DNA of 57,115 nt. Source: Microtetraspora sp. NBRC 16547. Lineage in GTDB: Bacteria; Actinomycetota; Actinomycetes; Streptosporangiales; Streptosporangiaceae. Below are positions 34,467-42,178 of the stretch, piece by piece. A program made the position numbers and the translations under genes. The notes beneath the pieces were generated by a model. The model did not search any database. It saw only the letters and a list, made by a program, of their open reading frames with translations, and was not told where the DNA came from. The DNA lies in contig NZ_BSSE01000039.1 in assembly GCF_030268965.1 (NCBI RefSeq), forward strand, positions 1 to 57,115, written 5' to 3'. The stretch's first letter is position 1, and every line of letters begins with the position of its first letter.

Positions 34467-34964
34467 TTACTCGCTGTAGTTCTGGCCGGGGGGCATGCCG
34501 GGGATCGGCTTGGCGATGAGAGCGGCGGGGGTGAAGAAGCCGATGTGGGCGATCGCCATGATGAGCGTCCAGAGCGCCTTGTCGTCGTAGTGCGCGGACG
34601 CCTTGGCGTACAGCTCGTCGGGGACTCGCTCCCCGGACGGGTTCGGGGACAGGACGGCCTCCACCAGCTCCAGCGCGACCTGTTCGGCCTCGGTGAAGTA
34701 GGTGGCGTCCCGCCAGGTCGCCACGGCGGTGATGCGCGCCTCTGATTCCCCTGCCTGGCGGAGGTTGCCGGTTTCCCTGATGGTGAAGTACGTGCTGCCG
34801 AGCATCTGCCCGGCGCGCAGCTGCAGCAGGTGGATGGTGACCTGCGGAATCGAGCCGTTCTTGATGACCTTGTGCAGGCCTTCGCCGACTACCGCCATCT
34901 CGGGGACGAACGGGAGGGGGTTGGGCATGCGCGACCGGAGGTTGGTCGTCGTGGGTGTGGACAT
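34467..34964 (-). CDS. Carboxymuconolactone decarboxylase/AhpD-like protein lacking the redox cysteines
   Basis: 165 residues from ATG 34964, GGAAG upstream. The AhpD-like fold is recognisable from VTIHLLQLRAGQMLGSTY and the following RETGNLRQAGESEARITAVA, ATWRDATYFTEAEQVALELV. In this family the loop normally reads LRASQINGCxxCxxxH; here the positions of both cysteines and the His are Ser, Phe and Glu. A thiol peroxidase role is therefore unlikely. First gene of the operon reading away from the ECF41 gene, with a matching promoter element at 35009-35035. Confidence 0.88.
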   Translation of the reverse strand: MSTPTTTNLRSRMPNPLPFVPEMAVVGEGLHKVIKNGSIPQVTIHLLQLRAGQMLGSTYFTIRETGNLRQAGESEARITAVATWRDATYFTEAEQVALELVEAVLSPNPSGERVPDELYAKASAHYDDKALWTLIMAIAHIGFFTPAALIAKPIPGMPPGQNYSE

Positions 34965-35008
34965 GCTGGGACTTCCTTACTCGTGGTGTTGCGTCATTAC
35001 GAGCAAGA

Positions 35009-35097
35009 GATCCCGGCGACCCGCTCCTTGTGACAGCGGGACCTATGTGACATAGCCCACCGATCGTCGGTGTCACAAAGCGGCGGGGACCGGGATC
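35009..35097. promoter_or_regulatory. Divergent ECF41-type promoter pair
   Basis: TGTCACA, the -35 motif known for ECF41 sigma factors, occurs on the plus strand at 35071-35077 and on the minus strand at 35035-35029. In both cases exactly 16 bases later comes GATC (35094-35097 and 35012-35009), preceded by CCGG. The plus copy reads toward the sigma gene (start 35140), the minus copy toward the carboxymuconolactone-decarboxylase-like gene (start 34964). The known -10 CGTC is not exact here. Confidence 0.75.
35043..35055. promoter_or_regulatory. CTATGTGACATAG palindrome, copy 1
   Basis: A perfect 13-bp palindrome with a single central base, lying between the two divergent ECF41-type promoters. 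The same sequence plus the following C recurs at 40491-40503. Confidence 0.6.
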
Positions 35098-35139
35098 GTA
35101 CGGATATGGCAGTCGCGAACGAACAGGCAGGAACCAGCG

Positions 35140-36156
35140 ATGAGCGAACGAACTGAGCAACCGACGGCCACAGCTCGTGGCAGTCGCATGGACTCGGCCA
35201 CCGAGGCGTTCGTCGCCCACCGCAACCTGCTGTTCACCCTCGCCTACGAGATGCTCGGTTCCGCCGCCGACGCCGAGGACGTCCTGCAGGAGACCTGGCT
35301 GCGGTGGGTGGGCGTCGACCTGGGCCCGGTGCTGGACCAGCGCGCGTACCTGATCCGGATCGCCACCAGGCAAGCGCTGAAACGACTTCGCACACTGGAC
35401 CGGCGCAAGGAGACCTACGTCGGGCCGTGGCTACCCGAGCCGCTGCTGACCACCCCGGATGTGGCCGAGGACGTCGAACTGGCCGACAGCGTCTCGATGG
35501 CGATGCTGCTGGTGCTGGAGACGCTCACGCCGACCGAGCGGGCCGTGTTCGTGCTGCGCGAGGTGTTCGAACTGGACTACGACGAGATCGCCCAAGCCGT
35601 CGACAAGACCCCCGCTACCGTACGCCAGATCGCCCACCGAGCACGGGCACACGTCGCCGCGCGCCGGCCACGCGGCACCGGCTCCCCCGCCGAGCACCGA
35701 GCCGCACTCCAGGCCTTCCAGCGAGCGGTCGAGACCGGCGAGCTGCAGAGCCTGCTCGACATCCTCGCGCCGGACGTCGTCGCCCTCAGCGACGGCGGCG
35801 GTGTCAAGCATGCCCTGCTGCGGCCCATTGTGGGGGCTGACAACGTTGCTCGCTTGCTGGCCGTCGGCTGGTGGAAGCGCGACGCAGAAAGGTCGGTCGA
35901 GCTGGTGCAGATCAATGGCGGCCCGGGGCTGCTCGTCCGCGTCAATGGGGAGATCGACGGCGTGGTGGCGGTGCGAGTGGAGAACGGCTACGTCACCGGC
36001 GCTTACCACGTGCGCAATCCCGAGAAGCTGTCGCGTATGGAACAGGAGACCGCCGTGAGCCGCTCAGGCCGGAACGACCAACAGCCCGGTGCGCCCCGGA
36101 GATCACACGCGGCCACTGCCACGAGCCACCATGCCAAGGAACGACCTGGCTGGTGA
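35140..36156 (+). CDS. ECF41-family RNA polymerase sigma factor
   Basis: 338 residues from ATG 35140 (M17 at 35188 is an alternative). Sigma region 2 is FVAHRNLLFTLAYEMLGSAA and DAEDVLQETWLRWVG; region 4 is LTPTERAVFVLREVFELDYD with EIAQAVDKTPATVRQIAHRA. A SnoaL/NTF2-like C-terminal domain follows with the two ECF41 signature motifs: DGGG (SDGGGVKHALLRPIVG, ~residue 225) and NPEKL (~290; consensus NPDKL). ECF41 factors have no anti-sigma partner; the C-terminal domain tunes activity. A further ~45 residue basic tail is unusual. It lies divergent from its probable targets with matching promoters. Confidence 0.93.
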   Translation: MSERTEQPTATARGSRMDSATEAFVAHRNLLFTLAYEMLGSAADAEDVLQETWLRWVGVDLGPVLDQRAYLIRIATRQALKRLRTLDRRKETYVGPWLPEPLLTTPDVAEDVELADSVSMAMLLVLETLTPTERAVFVLREVFELDYDEIAQAVDKTPATVRQIAHRARAHVAARRPRGTGSPAEHRAALQAFQRAVETGELQSLLDILAPDVVALSDGGGVKHALLRPIVGADNVARLLAVGWWKRDAERSVELVQINGGPGLLVRVNGEIDGVVAVRVENGYVTGAYHVRNPEKLSRMEQETAVSRSGRNDQQPGAPRRSHAATATSHHAKERPGW

Positions 36157-36315
36157 GAGTCGAGGCACCGAAGGGTTCAAGGACTCGTCGTCGAGCGGGG
36201 AGCCTTTTTGTTAGGAGTTCGAAGCGCCCGGCCCACCCGGGCTCACCAGCAGGCGATCACATCGGCGGGATTGTCGGCGGCGAAGGCTACGGTGACCGCG
36301 AGGAGGCGATAATCA

Positions 36316-37428
36316 GTGGAACTCACCCCCCAACAGGTGCTCGGCCTGCGGATATCCAGCCTGCTGCTACGAGCGTCGCCCGGCGGCGCCGGCCGGGCGA
36401 CGGGCGTGGCCGAGGTGGTGACCTGGCTCGGGGCGATGCAAGCGCAAGACCTGGCCAGCGGTCTGTGGTCGTTCGGCGCGCGACTGCCCGGATCCACCGC
36501 CGCCGACGTCACCGCCGCGCTGGAGCGGCGTGAGGCGCTGCGCACGTGGCCGATGCGCGGCACCATCCATTTTGTCCCGTCCCGCGACGCCCGCTGGATG
36601 CTCGAATTGATGGGCGTCCGGGTGCTGAACGGCGCGGCGAGGCGGCGCGAACAACTCGGCCTCTCGGAGGAGACCGCCGTTGCGGCCATGGAGGTGCTGG
36701 GCGCGGCCCTGGCCGGCGGCGGGCGGCTGAGCCGGTCGGAGTGCCTGGCCCTGCTGGCCGGCAAGGGCATCGACACCGGTGGCCAGCGCGGCTACCACCT
36801 GCTGTGGTACGCCAGCCAGCGGGGTCTGCTGTGCATCGCCCCCAACATCGGCAACGAGCAGAGCTTCGTGCTGCTCGACGAGTGGGTTCCCGACCCGCAC
36901 CGGCCAGAGCGCGACGAGGCGCTGGGCACCGTCGCCCTGCGTTACTTCCGCGGCCGCGGGCCGACCACCCGGCACGACTTCGCGGGCTGGACCGGCCTGA
37001 CCGCGGCCGATGCCAAACGCGGCATCGCCGTGGCCGGCGACGCGCTGGCCCGGGTGACCGTCCACGGGGTGGAGACGTACCTCGACGCCGCGCTCCTCGA
37101 CACCGCCCCTCCCCCGGCCGGCGACGACGAGGTGCTCGTGCTGCCGGGGTTCGACGAATACCTGCTGGGCTACAAGGACCGCTCGCTCATGGTCGCCGAC
37201 GAGCACAAGGCGGCCATCATCCCCGGTAACAACGGGGTCTTCCAGTCCACCGTGGTACGCGCCGGCCGGGTCGTGGCCACCTGGAAACGCACCCTCGCGA
37301 AGAGCCAGGTACGGATCGCCGTTCAGCCGCTCGTACCGCTCCACAGAAGCGACCGGGCGGAGGTTGAGCGGGCGTTCGAGCAGTACGCGCAGTTCGTGGA
37401 ACGCACCCCGGAGGTGCGCTGGCCGTGA
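36316..37428 (+). CDS. Winged-helix DNA-binding domain protein (YcaQ/AlkX-like)
   Basis: 370 residues from the GTG at 36316. It has the start LTPQQVLGLRISSLLLRA, VTWLGAMQAQDLASGLWSFG and LRTWPMRGTIHFVPSRDARW of the 'winged helix DNA-binding domain-containing' family (HTH_42), and DEYLLGYKDRSLMV near the C-terminus. Related proteins (YcaQ, AlkX, AlkZ) are DNA glycosylases for crosslinks or alkylated bases; catalytic QxQ/QxD is represented by the QAQD near residue 40. A DNA-repair role is plausible but not proven. Confidence 0.88.
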   Translation: MELTPQQVLGLRISSLLLRASPGGAGRATGVAEVVTWLGAMQAQDLASGLWSFGARLPGSTAADVTAALERREALRTWPMRGTIHFVPSRDARWMLELMGVRVLNGAARRREQLGLSEETAVAAMEVLGAALAGGGRLSRSECLALLAGKGIDTGGQRGYHLLWYASQRGLLCIAPNIGNEQSFVLLDEWVPDPHRPERDEALGTVALRYFRGRGPTTRHDFAGWTGLTAADAKRGIAVAGDALARVTVHGVETYLDAALLDTAPPPAGDDEVLVLPGFDEYLLGYKDRSLMVADEHKAAIIPGNNGVFQSTVVRAGRVVATWKRTLAKSQVRIAVQPLVPLHRSDRAEVERAFEQYAQFVERTPEVRWP

Positions 37429-37466
37429 CCAGCGAAGCATGCGGGCTTCGCCGCGTCGCGGGTGGT

Positions 37467-38192
37467 TCATGCTGGCGGCAGGGCGCTTTCGGTGGCAGAG
37501 GGATCGAGGAGGTCGAGGACGGCGGTCAGGGCTGCCGGACGTTGGTCCACCGGTAGGTGGTCGACCAGGTGGACCGCACAGCCCAGGGCCGCTGCGCCGC
37601 CGTCGGCAGCGCGGTCGTCACCTACCATGACGACCTCGTCGGGTGCGAGGCCGAGCAGGGTGCAAGCGGCTTGAAAGATCGCCGGGTCGGGCTTCTTGGT
37701 TCCCTGTTCGCAGGAGAGCAGGTAGTGCGTGATGAGGTCGTCCACTCCGTGGTGGCGGAAGACGCGACGCAGGTCCCAGCCGATGTTGCTGACGACGGCG
37801 ACGGGAATCCCTCGTCCGCGCAGCTCCTTGAGCGTGCTCTCGGTGTCGGGATAGGGCTGCCAGGCTGCCGGTGTGAGAGTGCGGTCATAGAGCGCATCGG
37901 CCAGGTCCGGACAGGGGAGAGCCGCCTCCCGCGCGAGCGCGGTATATGCGGCACGATGCCGTTCGGCGCTCAGGTCGCGTTCCCTCCACAGCGTGGCCAG
38001 GTCCGGGGGAACGCGGCGCGGAAGAGGGCCGCCGGGAAGTGCTCCGGCCTCTTCGAGCCGGGCGGCGCAGGCGGTGAGATCGTCCTCCGGCATGTCGTAG
38101 CCGGCTTCCGTGACCACCATGCGGAGCCAGGTCTCGGTTGGCTCGACACGGAAGAGGGTTCCGGAGAAGTCGAACATGGCACCCTTGATCAT
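37467..38192 (-). CDS. HAD family hydrolase
   Basis: 241 residues from ATG 38192. Motif I FDFSGTLFRVEP has D-x-S instead of the usual D-x-D, so the second Asp (general acid) is Ser. Motif II IPVAVVSNIGWDLRR, motif III KKPDPAIFQAACTLLG and motif IV VVMVGDDRAADGGAA are normal. The D-x-S form occurs in some actinobacterial HAD proteins and may lower phosphatase activity. Substrate unknown; convergent with the winged-helix gene. Confidence 0.88.
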   Translation of the reverse strand: MIKGAMFDFSGTLFRVEPTETWLRMVVTEAGYDMPEDDLTACAARLEEAGALPGGPLPRRVPPDLATLWRERDLSAERHRAAYTALAREAALPCPDLADALYDRTLTPAAWQPYPDTESTLKELRGRGIPVAVVSNIGWDLRRVFRHHGVDDLITHYLLSCEQGTKKPDPAIFQAACTLLGLAPDEVVMVGDDRAADGGAAALGCAVHLVDHLPVDQRPAALTAVLDLLDPSATESALPPA

Positions 38193-38396
38193 GTCTGCGA
38201 TCCTCGCCTGGCTGGAAAGCCATGCGCAAGCACCACTGGCTCCAGAGACGATTGGCGGTGCGTCCCGATCAGTCGGTCAACGGTGTCGGCCTTTCGGTTG
38301 TACAACACCTCCGGTTTCTCGCAGCCGTTGAACGTCGAATGCGAGCTCGTGGAGCCTGTACGTCGTCTCGTCCGTCTGAGGCGTACATAGGCGGGC

Positions 38397-38423
38397 GGGC
38401 CCGGCGGGGATGCCGCCGGGCCC
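38397..38423 (-). terminator. Terminator after the CocE/NonD hydrolase gene
   Basis: An 11-bp perfect GC-only stem (GGGCCCGGCGG and its complement) with a 5-base loop, 40 bp past the stop of the minus-strand gene. No U tract. Confidence 0.75.
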
Positions 38424-38462
38424 GGATACGGCGCCAGGAAGATCCCGGCGCGGTTCAACGGA

Positions 38463-40391
38463 TCAGTAAAGGTTGCTCTCCGGCACCGGCAGGTCGATCT
38501 GCTGCGGGCCGTGCCACTTGCCCTTGTCCTTCGGGATGTCACCGTCGCTCAGCGAGTGGCCGACGCCGAGCACGAGCGGGATCTGCACCCTGCTCTTGTG
38601 CAGGTCGATGGTGACCTGCGTGCCGGTGGCCTTCTCACCGCTGTACGTCGAGTCGGTTCCGGCGATCACCAGGCCGATCCGGTGTCCCTTCTTGAAGACG
38701 TAGTCCTGCGGCAGTGTCTTCCACTTGACCTGGGCGTACGTACCCGGGGTAAGTGGCGAGGACTCGCTGAGCGAGTCGCGGTTCTGCGCGTCGATCCAGC
38801 CGCGGGCCACGATCTCGAGTGGCCGGGTGGCCAGGTTGGTGACGACCTTCTTGTAACAGGCGCTGTCCTCGGGCGTGCTCTCACCGTGACAGCTCCTCTC
38901 GGTGAGGGTGGTGATGCCCTGTCCGCGCCGCCAGTCGACCCTGGTGTCCGTGCCGAAGTCGACGAGGAGCGCGGTCAGGTTCGAGGTGGGCTTGTCGAGC
39001 GCGACCCGCAGGTCCACTTCAGGCGTGCCGGACATGCGCAGGTCCCGGGGCAGCTCGCCGGTGGTGAAGGCCACCCTTCCCGGCTTGGTCGTGCCGACGT
39101 CGGCCACCATCGCGTCCTCGGACTGGCGGACGTCGGTGAAGGTCGCGGTCTCGCCGTTCTTGCCCGGGCTGAGGTTCAACGAGCCGTCGATCGCCGGGCG
39201 GAAGAACTTGGTCGACGCGGACGGCGTCGGCCAGTCGCGCTGAGTGATCCAGTTGGTCGGGCTGACCTGGACGTCGGCGCGGGGCTCGTCCATGATGCCG
39301 TTCTGCACGCCGAGCAGCCAGCGGTCGAACCAGCGGTGCAGCGTGTCGACCCACAGATCGCGGCGCCCCTCGAAGTCGAAGGGGTCCACGTGCTGGTACT
39401 GGCCGATCCAGACCTTGCGCGGCACGTTCCTGTCTGCCAGCGCCTCCCACCACGTGGAGAAGTGGTCGGGCTTGACGTTCAGGTCGTTGACCGTGTGCAC
39501 GGCGAAGACGCTGGCCCGCACCTTGGACGCGTCGCCCAGCGTGCCGGCGATGTAGTCGCGCTCGGCCCAGAAGGCGTTGTAGTTGCCGGTGCTGTCGTCG
39601 GCCTCGGCGTCCAGGCGCGCCCGTACGGCGGCGCACTTGGCGACGGGGTCGGTGTCGATGACCCTCGCCAGGTAGGACATGTAGTTGTAGTTGTAGACCA
39701 CGCCGTTGGAGCGCTGGTACTTGTACCAGGAGCTGATCGCGGAGATCGGGACGATGGTCTCCAGGCCCTCCACGCCGGTCGCCGCGACCGCGTTGGCCAG
39801 CGTGCCGTCGTACGACTTGCCGATCATCGCGGCCTTGCCGGTGCTCCAGTCGGCGAACGCCTGCGTGCCGTCGGCGTGGTAGGCGGTGGCGCGGCCGTTC
39901 AGCCAGTCGATGACGGCCTTGCCGCCCAGCACGTCGGCCCGCCCGCCGACGTCGGGACAGCCGTCGGACTTGGTGGTGCCGATCATGTCGACGTTGAGCA
40001 CCGCGTACCCGCGGGGCACGAAGTAGTTGTCGTAGAACAGGGGGAACTTGGCGAGGTTTCCGGCCGAGTCGTAGACCTTGCGCTCGGACTCGTTGCCTCG
40101 GCCGGAGTTGTCGTAGTACGGGCTTTCATCGATGATCGTCGGCACCTTGAGCCCGGAACCCGACTCCTTGGGCCTGATGATGTCGACGCGGACCCGGTCC
40201 AGCCGCCCGTCGGAGTCGCTGTCGACGCTCGACTCGACGTAGACGTGCTCGCGGATGGCGTCGGTGTAGGAGAAGACGGGCTGGCTGCGCCCCTGTTCGA
40301 TGGTGACGGCGGGGTCGGTGGTCGCGTGGGCCGGGGTGGCGCCGATCACGACCACGGCGACGGCGACGAGGGCTGCTCGTAAGTGCGGCAC
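38463..40391 (-). CDS. Secreted CocE/NonD (Xaa-Pro dipeptidyl-peptidase) family hydrolase
   Basis: 642 residues from ATG 40391 with a signal peptide (ALVAVAVVVIGATPAHA). Alpha/beta-hydrolase core: VPTIIDESPYYDNSGRG (~residue 83), the nucleophile elbow MIGKSYDGTLANAVAAT (Ser at ~195), AERDYIAGTLGDASKVRASV and WIGQYQHVDPFDFEG with the catalytic His (~345). A C-terminal jelly-roll with FRPAIDGSLNLSPGKNGET and a final GHSLSDGDIPKDKGKWHG is typical of X-Pro dipeptidyl-peptidase-like S15 enzymes. Likely extracellular release of X-Pro dipeptides or a related amide/ester hydrolysis. Confidence 0.92.
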   Translation of the reverse strand: MPHLRAALVAVAVVVIGATPAHATTDPAVTIEQGRSQPVFSYTDAIREHVYVESSVDSDSDGRLDRVRVDIIRPKESGSGLKVPTIIDESPYYDNSGRGNESERKVYDSAGNLAKFPLFYDNYFVPRGYAVLNVDMIGTTKSDGCPDVGGRADVLGGKAVIDWLNGRATAYHADGTQAFADWSTGKAAMIGKSYDGTLANAVAATGVEGLETIVPISAISSWYKYQRSNGVVYNYNYMSYLARVIDTDPVAKCAAVRARLDAEADDSTGNYNAFWAERDYIAGTLGDASKVRASVFAVHTVNDLNVKPDHFSTWWEALADRNVPRKVWIGQYQHVDPFDFEGRRDLWVDTLHRWFDRWLLGVQNGIMDEPRADVQVSPTNWITQRDWPTPSASTKFFRPAIDGSLNLSPGKNGETATFTDVRQSEDAMVADVGTTKPGRVAFTTGELPRDLRMSGTPEVDLRVALDKPTSNLTALLVDFGTDTRVDWRRGQGITTLTERSCHGESTPEDSACYKKVVTNLATRPLEIVARGWIDAQNRDSLSESSPLTPGTYAQVKWKTLPQDYVFKKGHRIGLVIAGTDSTYSGEKATGTQVTIDLHKSRVQIPLVLGVGHSLSDGDIPKDKGKWHGPQQIDLPVPESNLY

Positions 40392-40490
40392 GGAGAGCCT
40401 CCAGAGACTGGGGGAATCATCCGTAAATCTCCAGGAGTGTCCGCATATGCGACAAGATCCCTTTATGTGTTTGACATCACCTTGGTTCTG

Positions 40491-40503
40491 CTATGTGACA
40501 TAG
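40491..40503. promoter_or_regulatory. CTATGTGACATAG palindrome, copy 2
   Basis: Identical to 35043-35055, including the next C. It lies 100 bp upstream of the secreted hydrolase gene on its promoter side and just past the stop of the RecD-like chimera. Read on the minus strand it contains TGTCACA, the ECF41 -35 motif, pointing to the hydrolase. Confidence 0.6.
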
Positions 40504-40504
40504 C

Positions 40505-40789
40505 TCAGCGGGGACGGCCCGGCGAGTCTGGGGCGGGGGCGATGCTCGGAAGCTGGTCCTGGTCGCCCACGAGCAGCAGGTGGCTGCCCGAGGGGACGGC
40601 CGAGCAGAGCCGGGTGGCCAGGTGCAGGTCAAGCATGGACGCCTCGTCGATCACGATCAGATCCGCGGCGGCCGGGGTTTTGTCGAAGAGGATGTTCGGG
40701 CCGGTCGGAGGAAAGTCTCCGAGCCTGGCCCGTCCTTGGAAATCGTCGAGAAATAGAGGGAAAGCCGGATTCACCTGAACCCGAGACAT
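40505..40789 (-). pseudogene. Chimeric open frame: unknown N-terminus joined to a RecD-like helicase fragment
   Basis: ATG 40789 follows AGGAG by 8 bases, and about 40 residues (MSRVQVNPAFPLFLDDFQG...) look like the genuine start of a protein I do not recognise. From AAADLIVIDEASMLDLHLAT onward, with SGSHLLLVGDQDQLPSIAP, the sequence is the Walker B/motif III part of a RecD-type helicase (ExoV alpha family). The frame stops 94 residues after the start. Neither half is complete, so this is a fusion of two gene scraps. It lies 60 bp after the 20-residue peptide gene on the same strand. Confidence 0.65.
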
Positions 40790-40849
40790 CGGCTGGGCTC
40801 CTGGAAGAAGACGGTGTGGGGCCACCGCATCGGCGGCCCCACGGGACAG

Positions 40850-40912
40850 TCAGCAGCTGTTGCTGTTTCCTGTGGTCTCGACTTCTTCGACCTTCTTGAT
40901 CTCGATCTTCAT
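40850..40912 (-). CDS. 20-residue peptide, possible RiPP precursor
   Basis: ATG 40912 is preceded at 6 bases by AAAGGGG, a strong ribosome site. The frame reads a charged Lys/Glu-rich leader (MKIEIKKVEEVE), then TTGNSNSC and TGA: a small leader with a core-like Gly-Asn-Ser-Asn-Ser-Cys tail. This resembles very short ribosomal-peptide precursors with a C-terminal Cys/Ser core. The upstream DNA (40920-41040) is AT-richer than its surroundings. No intact modifying enzyme is adjacent; the next gene downstream begins with a good start but is truncated and fused to a helicase scrap. The cluster may be a relic. Confidence 0.5.
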   Translation of the reverse strand: MKIEIKKVEEVETTGNSNSC

Positions 40913-41026
40913 GGGAAACCCCTTTCGCCGATTCCTCCGGTCGGGCGAGGGTTTAGGGGGAGGAGTACCGGAAAGCGTGACCCAAATACTCGAAGTAATT
41001 GCAATGACTCGCTTTGTGATGTCAAG

Positions 41027-41605
41027 TCATAGTGATTTGACAAAATCGATGACCCGCTTCCAGGCGAGCGCCGCGGCGTCGGGGTCGTATCCGGGGAGGT
41101 CCGGGTCGGTGAACAGGTGCGTCTCGCCGGGATAGACGTGCGCCTCGAAGTGGGCGCCGGCGGCGGTGACCGCGCGGCCCAGCTCGGCGATCTCGGCGGC
41201 GTCGATCCATGGATCGCGCTCCATGTAGTGGACCTGGACCGGAACGGTCGACGGCCACGGCCCGGAGGTGACCTCGTCCGCGGTCACACCGCCATGCAGC
41301 AGGACCGCGCCGCGTGCCGCGGGATGGGTGGCGGCCAGGAGTTGGGCGGCGTACGCGCCGAGGGAGAACCCGGCGAAAACCGCCGGCCCCCGGATGTCCG
41401 CGCGGATCTCCCGCGCCCGGCGCTCGATCTCGGCGAAGCCCAGCGCGTCGCGCTTGCGCAGGCCGCCCTCGATGTCGTCGAAGATCTCTCCGTCGTAGTA
41501 GTCAGGCGTGCGTACGGTGTGGCCCGCCGACCGGAGGATGTCGGCGGCGGCGGAGACGCCGGGTCGAAGGCCCTGAGCGGAGTGGAACAGGACGATCTCA
41601 GTCAT
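41027..41605 (-). CDS. Dienelactone hydrolase family protein
   Basis: 192 residues from ATG 41605. Alpha/beta-hydrolase: EIVLFHSAQGLRPGV at the N-terminus, PDYYDGEIFDDIEGG, the nucleophile elbow AVFAGFSLGAYAAQLLA (Ser ~residue 101; Ser replaces the Cys of classical dienelactone hydrolases), VQVHYMERDPWID (Asp ~131) and ETHLFTDPDL with the catalytic His (~162). Substrate unknown; stands alone. Confidence 0.9.
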   Translation of the reverse strand: MTEIVLFHSAQGLRPGVSAAADILRSAGHTVRTPDYYDGEIFDDIEGGLRKRDALGFAEIERRAREIRADIRGPAVFAGFSLGAYAAQLLAATHPAARGAVLLHGGVTADEVTSGPWPSTVPVQVHYMERDPWIDAAEIAELGRAVTAAGAHFEAHVYPGETHLFTDPDLPGYDPDAAALAWKRVIDFVKSL

Positions 41606-41714
41606 GCGGTTTGTCTACCACCGGGCCTAAGCTCTGACCAGATGCCGCTTTCCCGGCAATCCGCCGCTCTTGATGTGCCTAGTGCAGCGCCGCAAAGATC
41701 CTTAAGAGGTTCGA

Positions 41715-42038
41715 GTGGTTACGACGATCGACGACCGGCGCACCGGCCTGGCCAACCGGCACCTGTACGCGGTGACCGGTGAGGAGATCGTGAAGTACGA
41801 CGTCGTCACCGGAGTGAGCCGTACGTACCGGACTGAGGGTTCCCCGGGCGAGGCGGTCTTCGTGCCCAGAGACCCCGAGGCGGGCGGCGTCGAGGATGAC
41901 GGCTGGCTGCTCACGATCGTGGGATCGCGGGCGGAGTTGCTGGTCCTCGACGCGGCGGACCTGTCCCACGTGGCGTCCGTACGGCTGCAGCGTCGGGTTC
42001 CGGCCGGTTTTCACGGTTCCTGGATGGAGGACCGATGA
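41715..42038 (+). pseudogene. Carotenoid oxygenase, C-terminal fragment
   Basis: A 107-codon frame from GTG 41715 reads the last ~105 residues of a carotenoid cleavage dioxygenase (RPE65 family): VKYDVVTGVSRTYRTEG, GEAVFVPRDPEAGGVEDDGW, LLVLDAADLSHVASVRL and RRVPAGFHGSW, which holds the last iron-ligand His. The other ~350 residues with three of four iron ligands are absent upstream. The junction lies near 41700. Confidence 0.85.
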
Positions 42039-42178
42039 CGCCCAGGTCGGAGTCACCGGGCCGGGTTTTCTGCGTTATGCGACCGGCTTGACGATCGCCG
42101 GTCATTCACGTCCGCGTGTGGTCGTGGCGGCGGATTAAGAATCTCGATCTTTCATGATTTTTCCGGCAAACTCGTCCC

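Noticed and set aside
36157-36315. Possible terminator or small gene between the ECF41 gene and the winged-helix gene
   Set aside because: A GCCTTTTTG stretch is present but no convincing stem pairs with it, and no coding frame with a ribosome site was seen.
38511-40382. 623-codon plus-strand frame opposite the CocE/NonD gene
   Set aside because: Val/Gly/Arg-rich shadow; signal peptide and catalytic motifs are on the minus strand.
41715-42038. Treating the 107-codon frame as an independent small gene
   Set aside because: It matches only the C-terminal end of carotenoid oxygenases and lacks most iron ligands, so it is a fragment.
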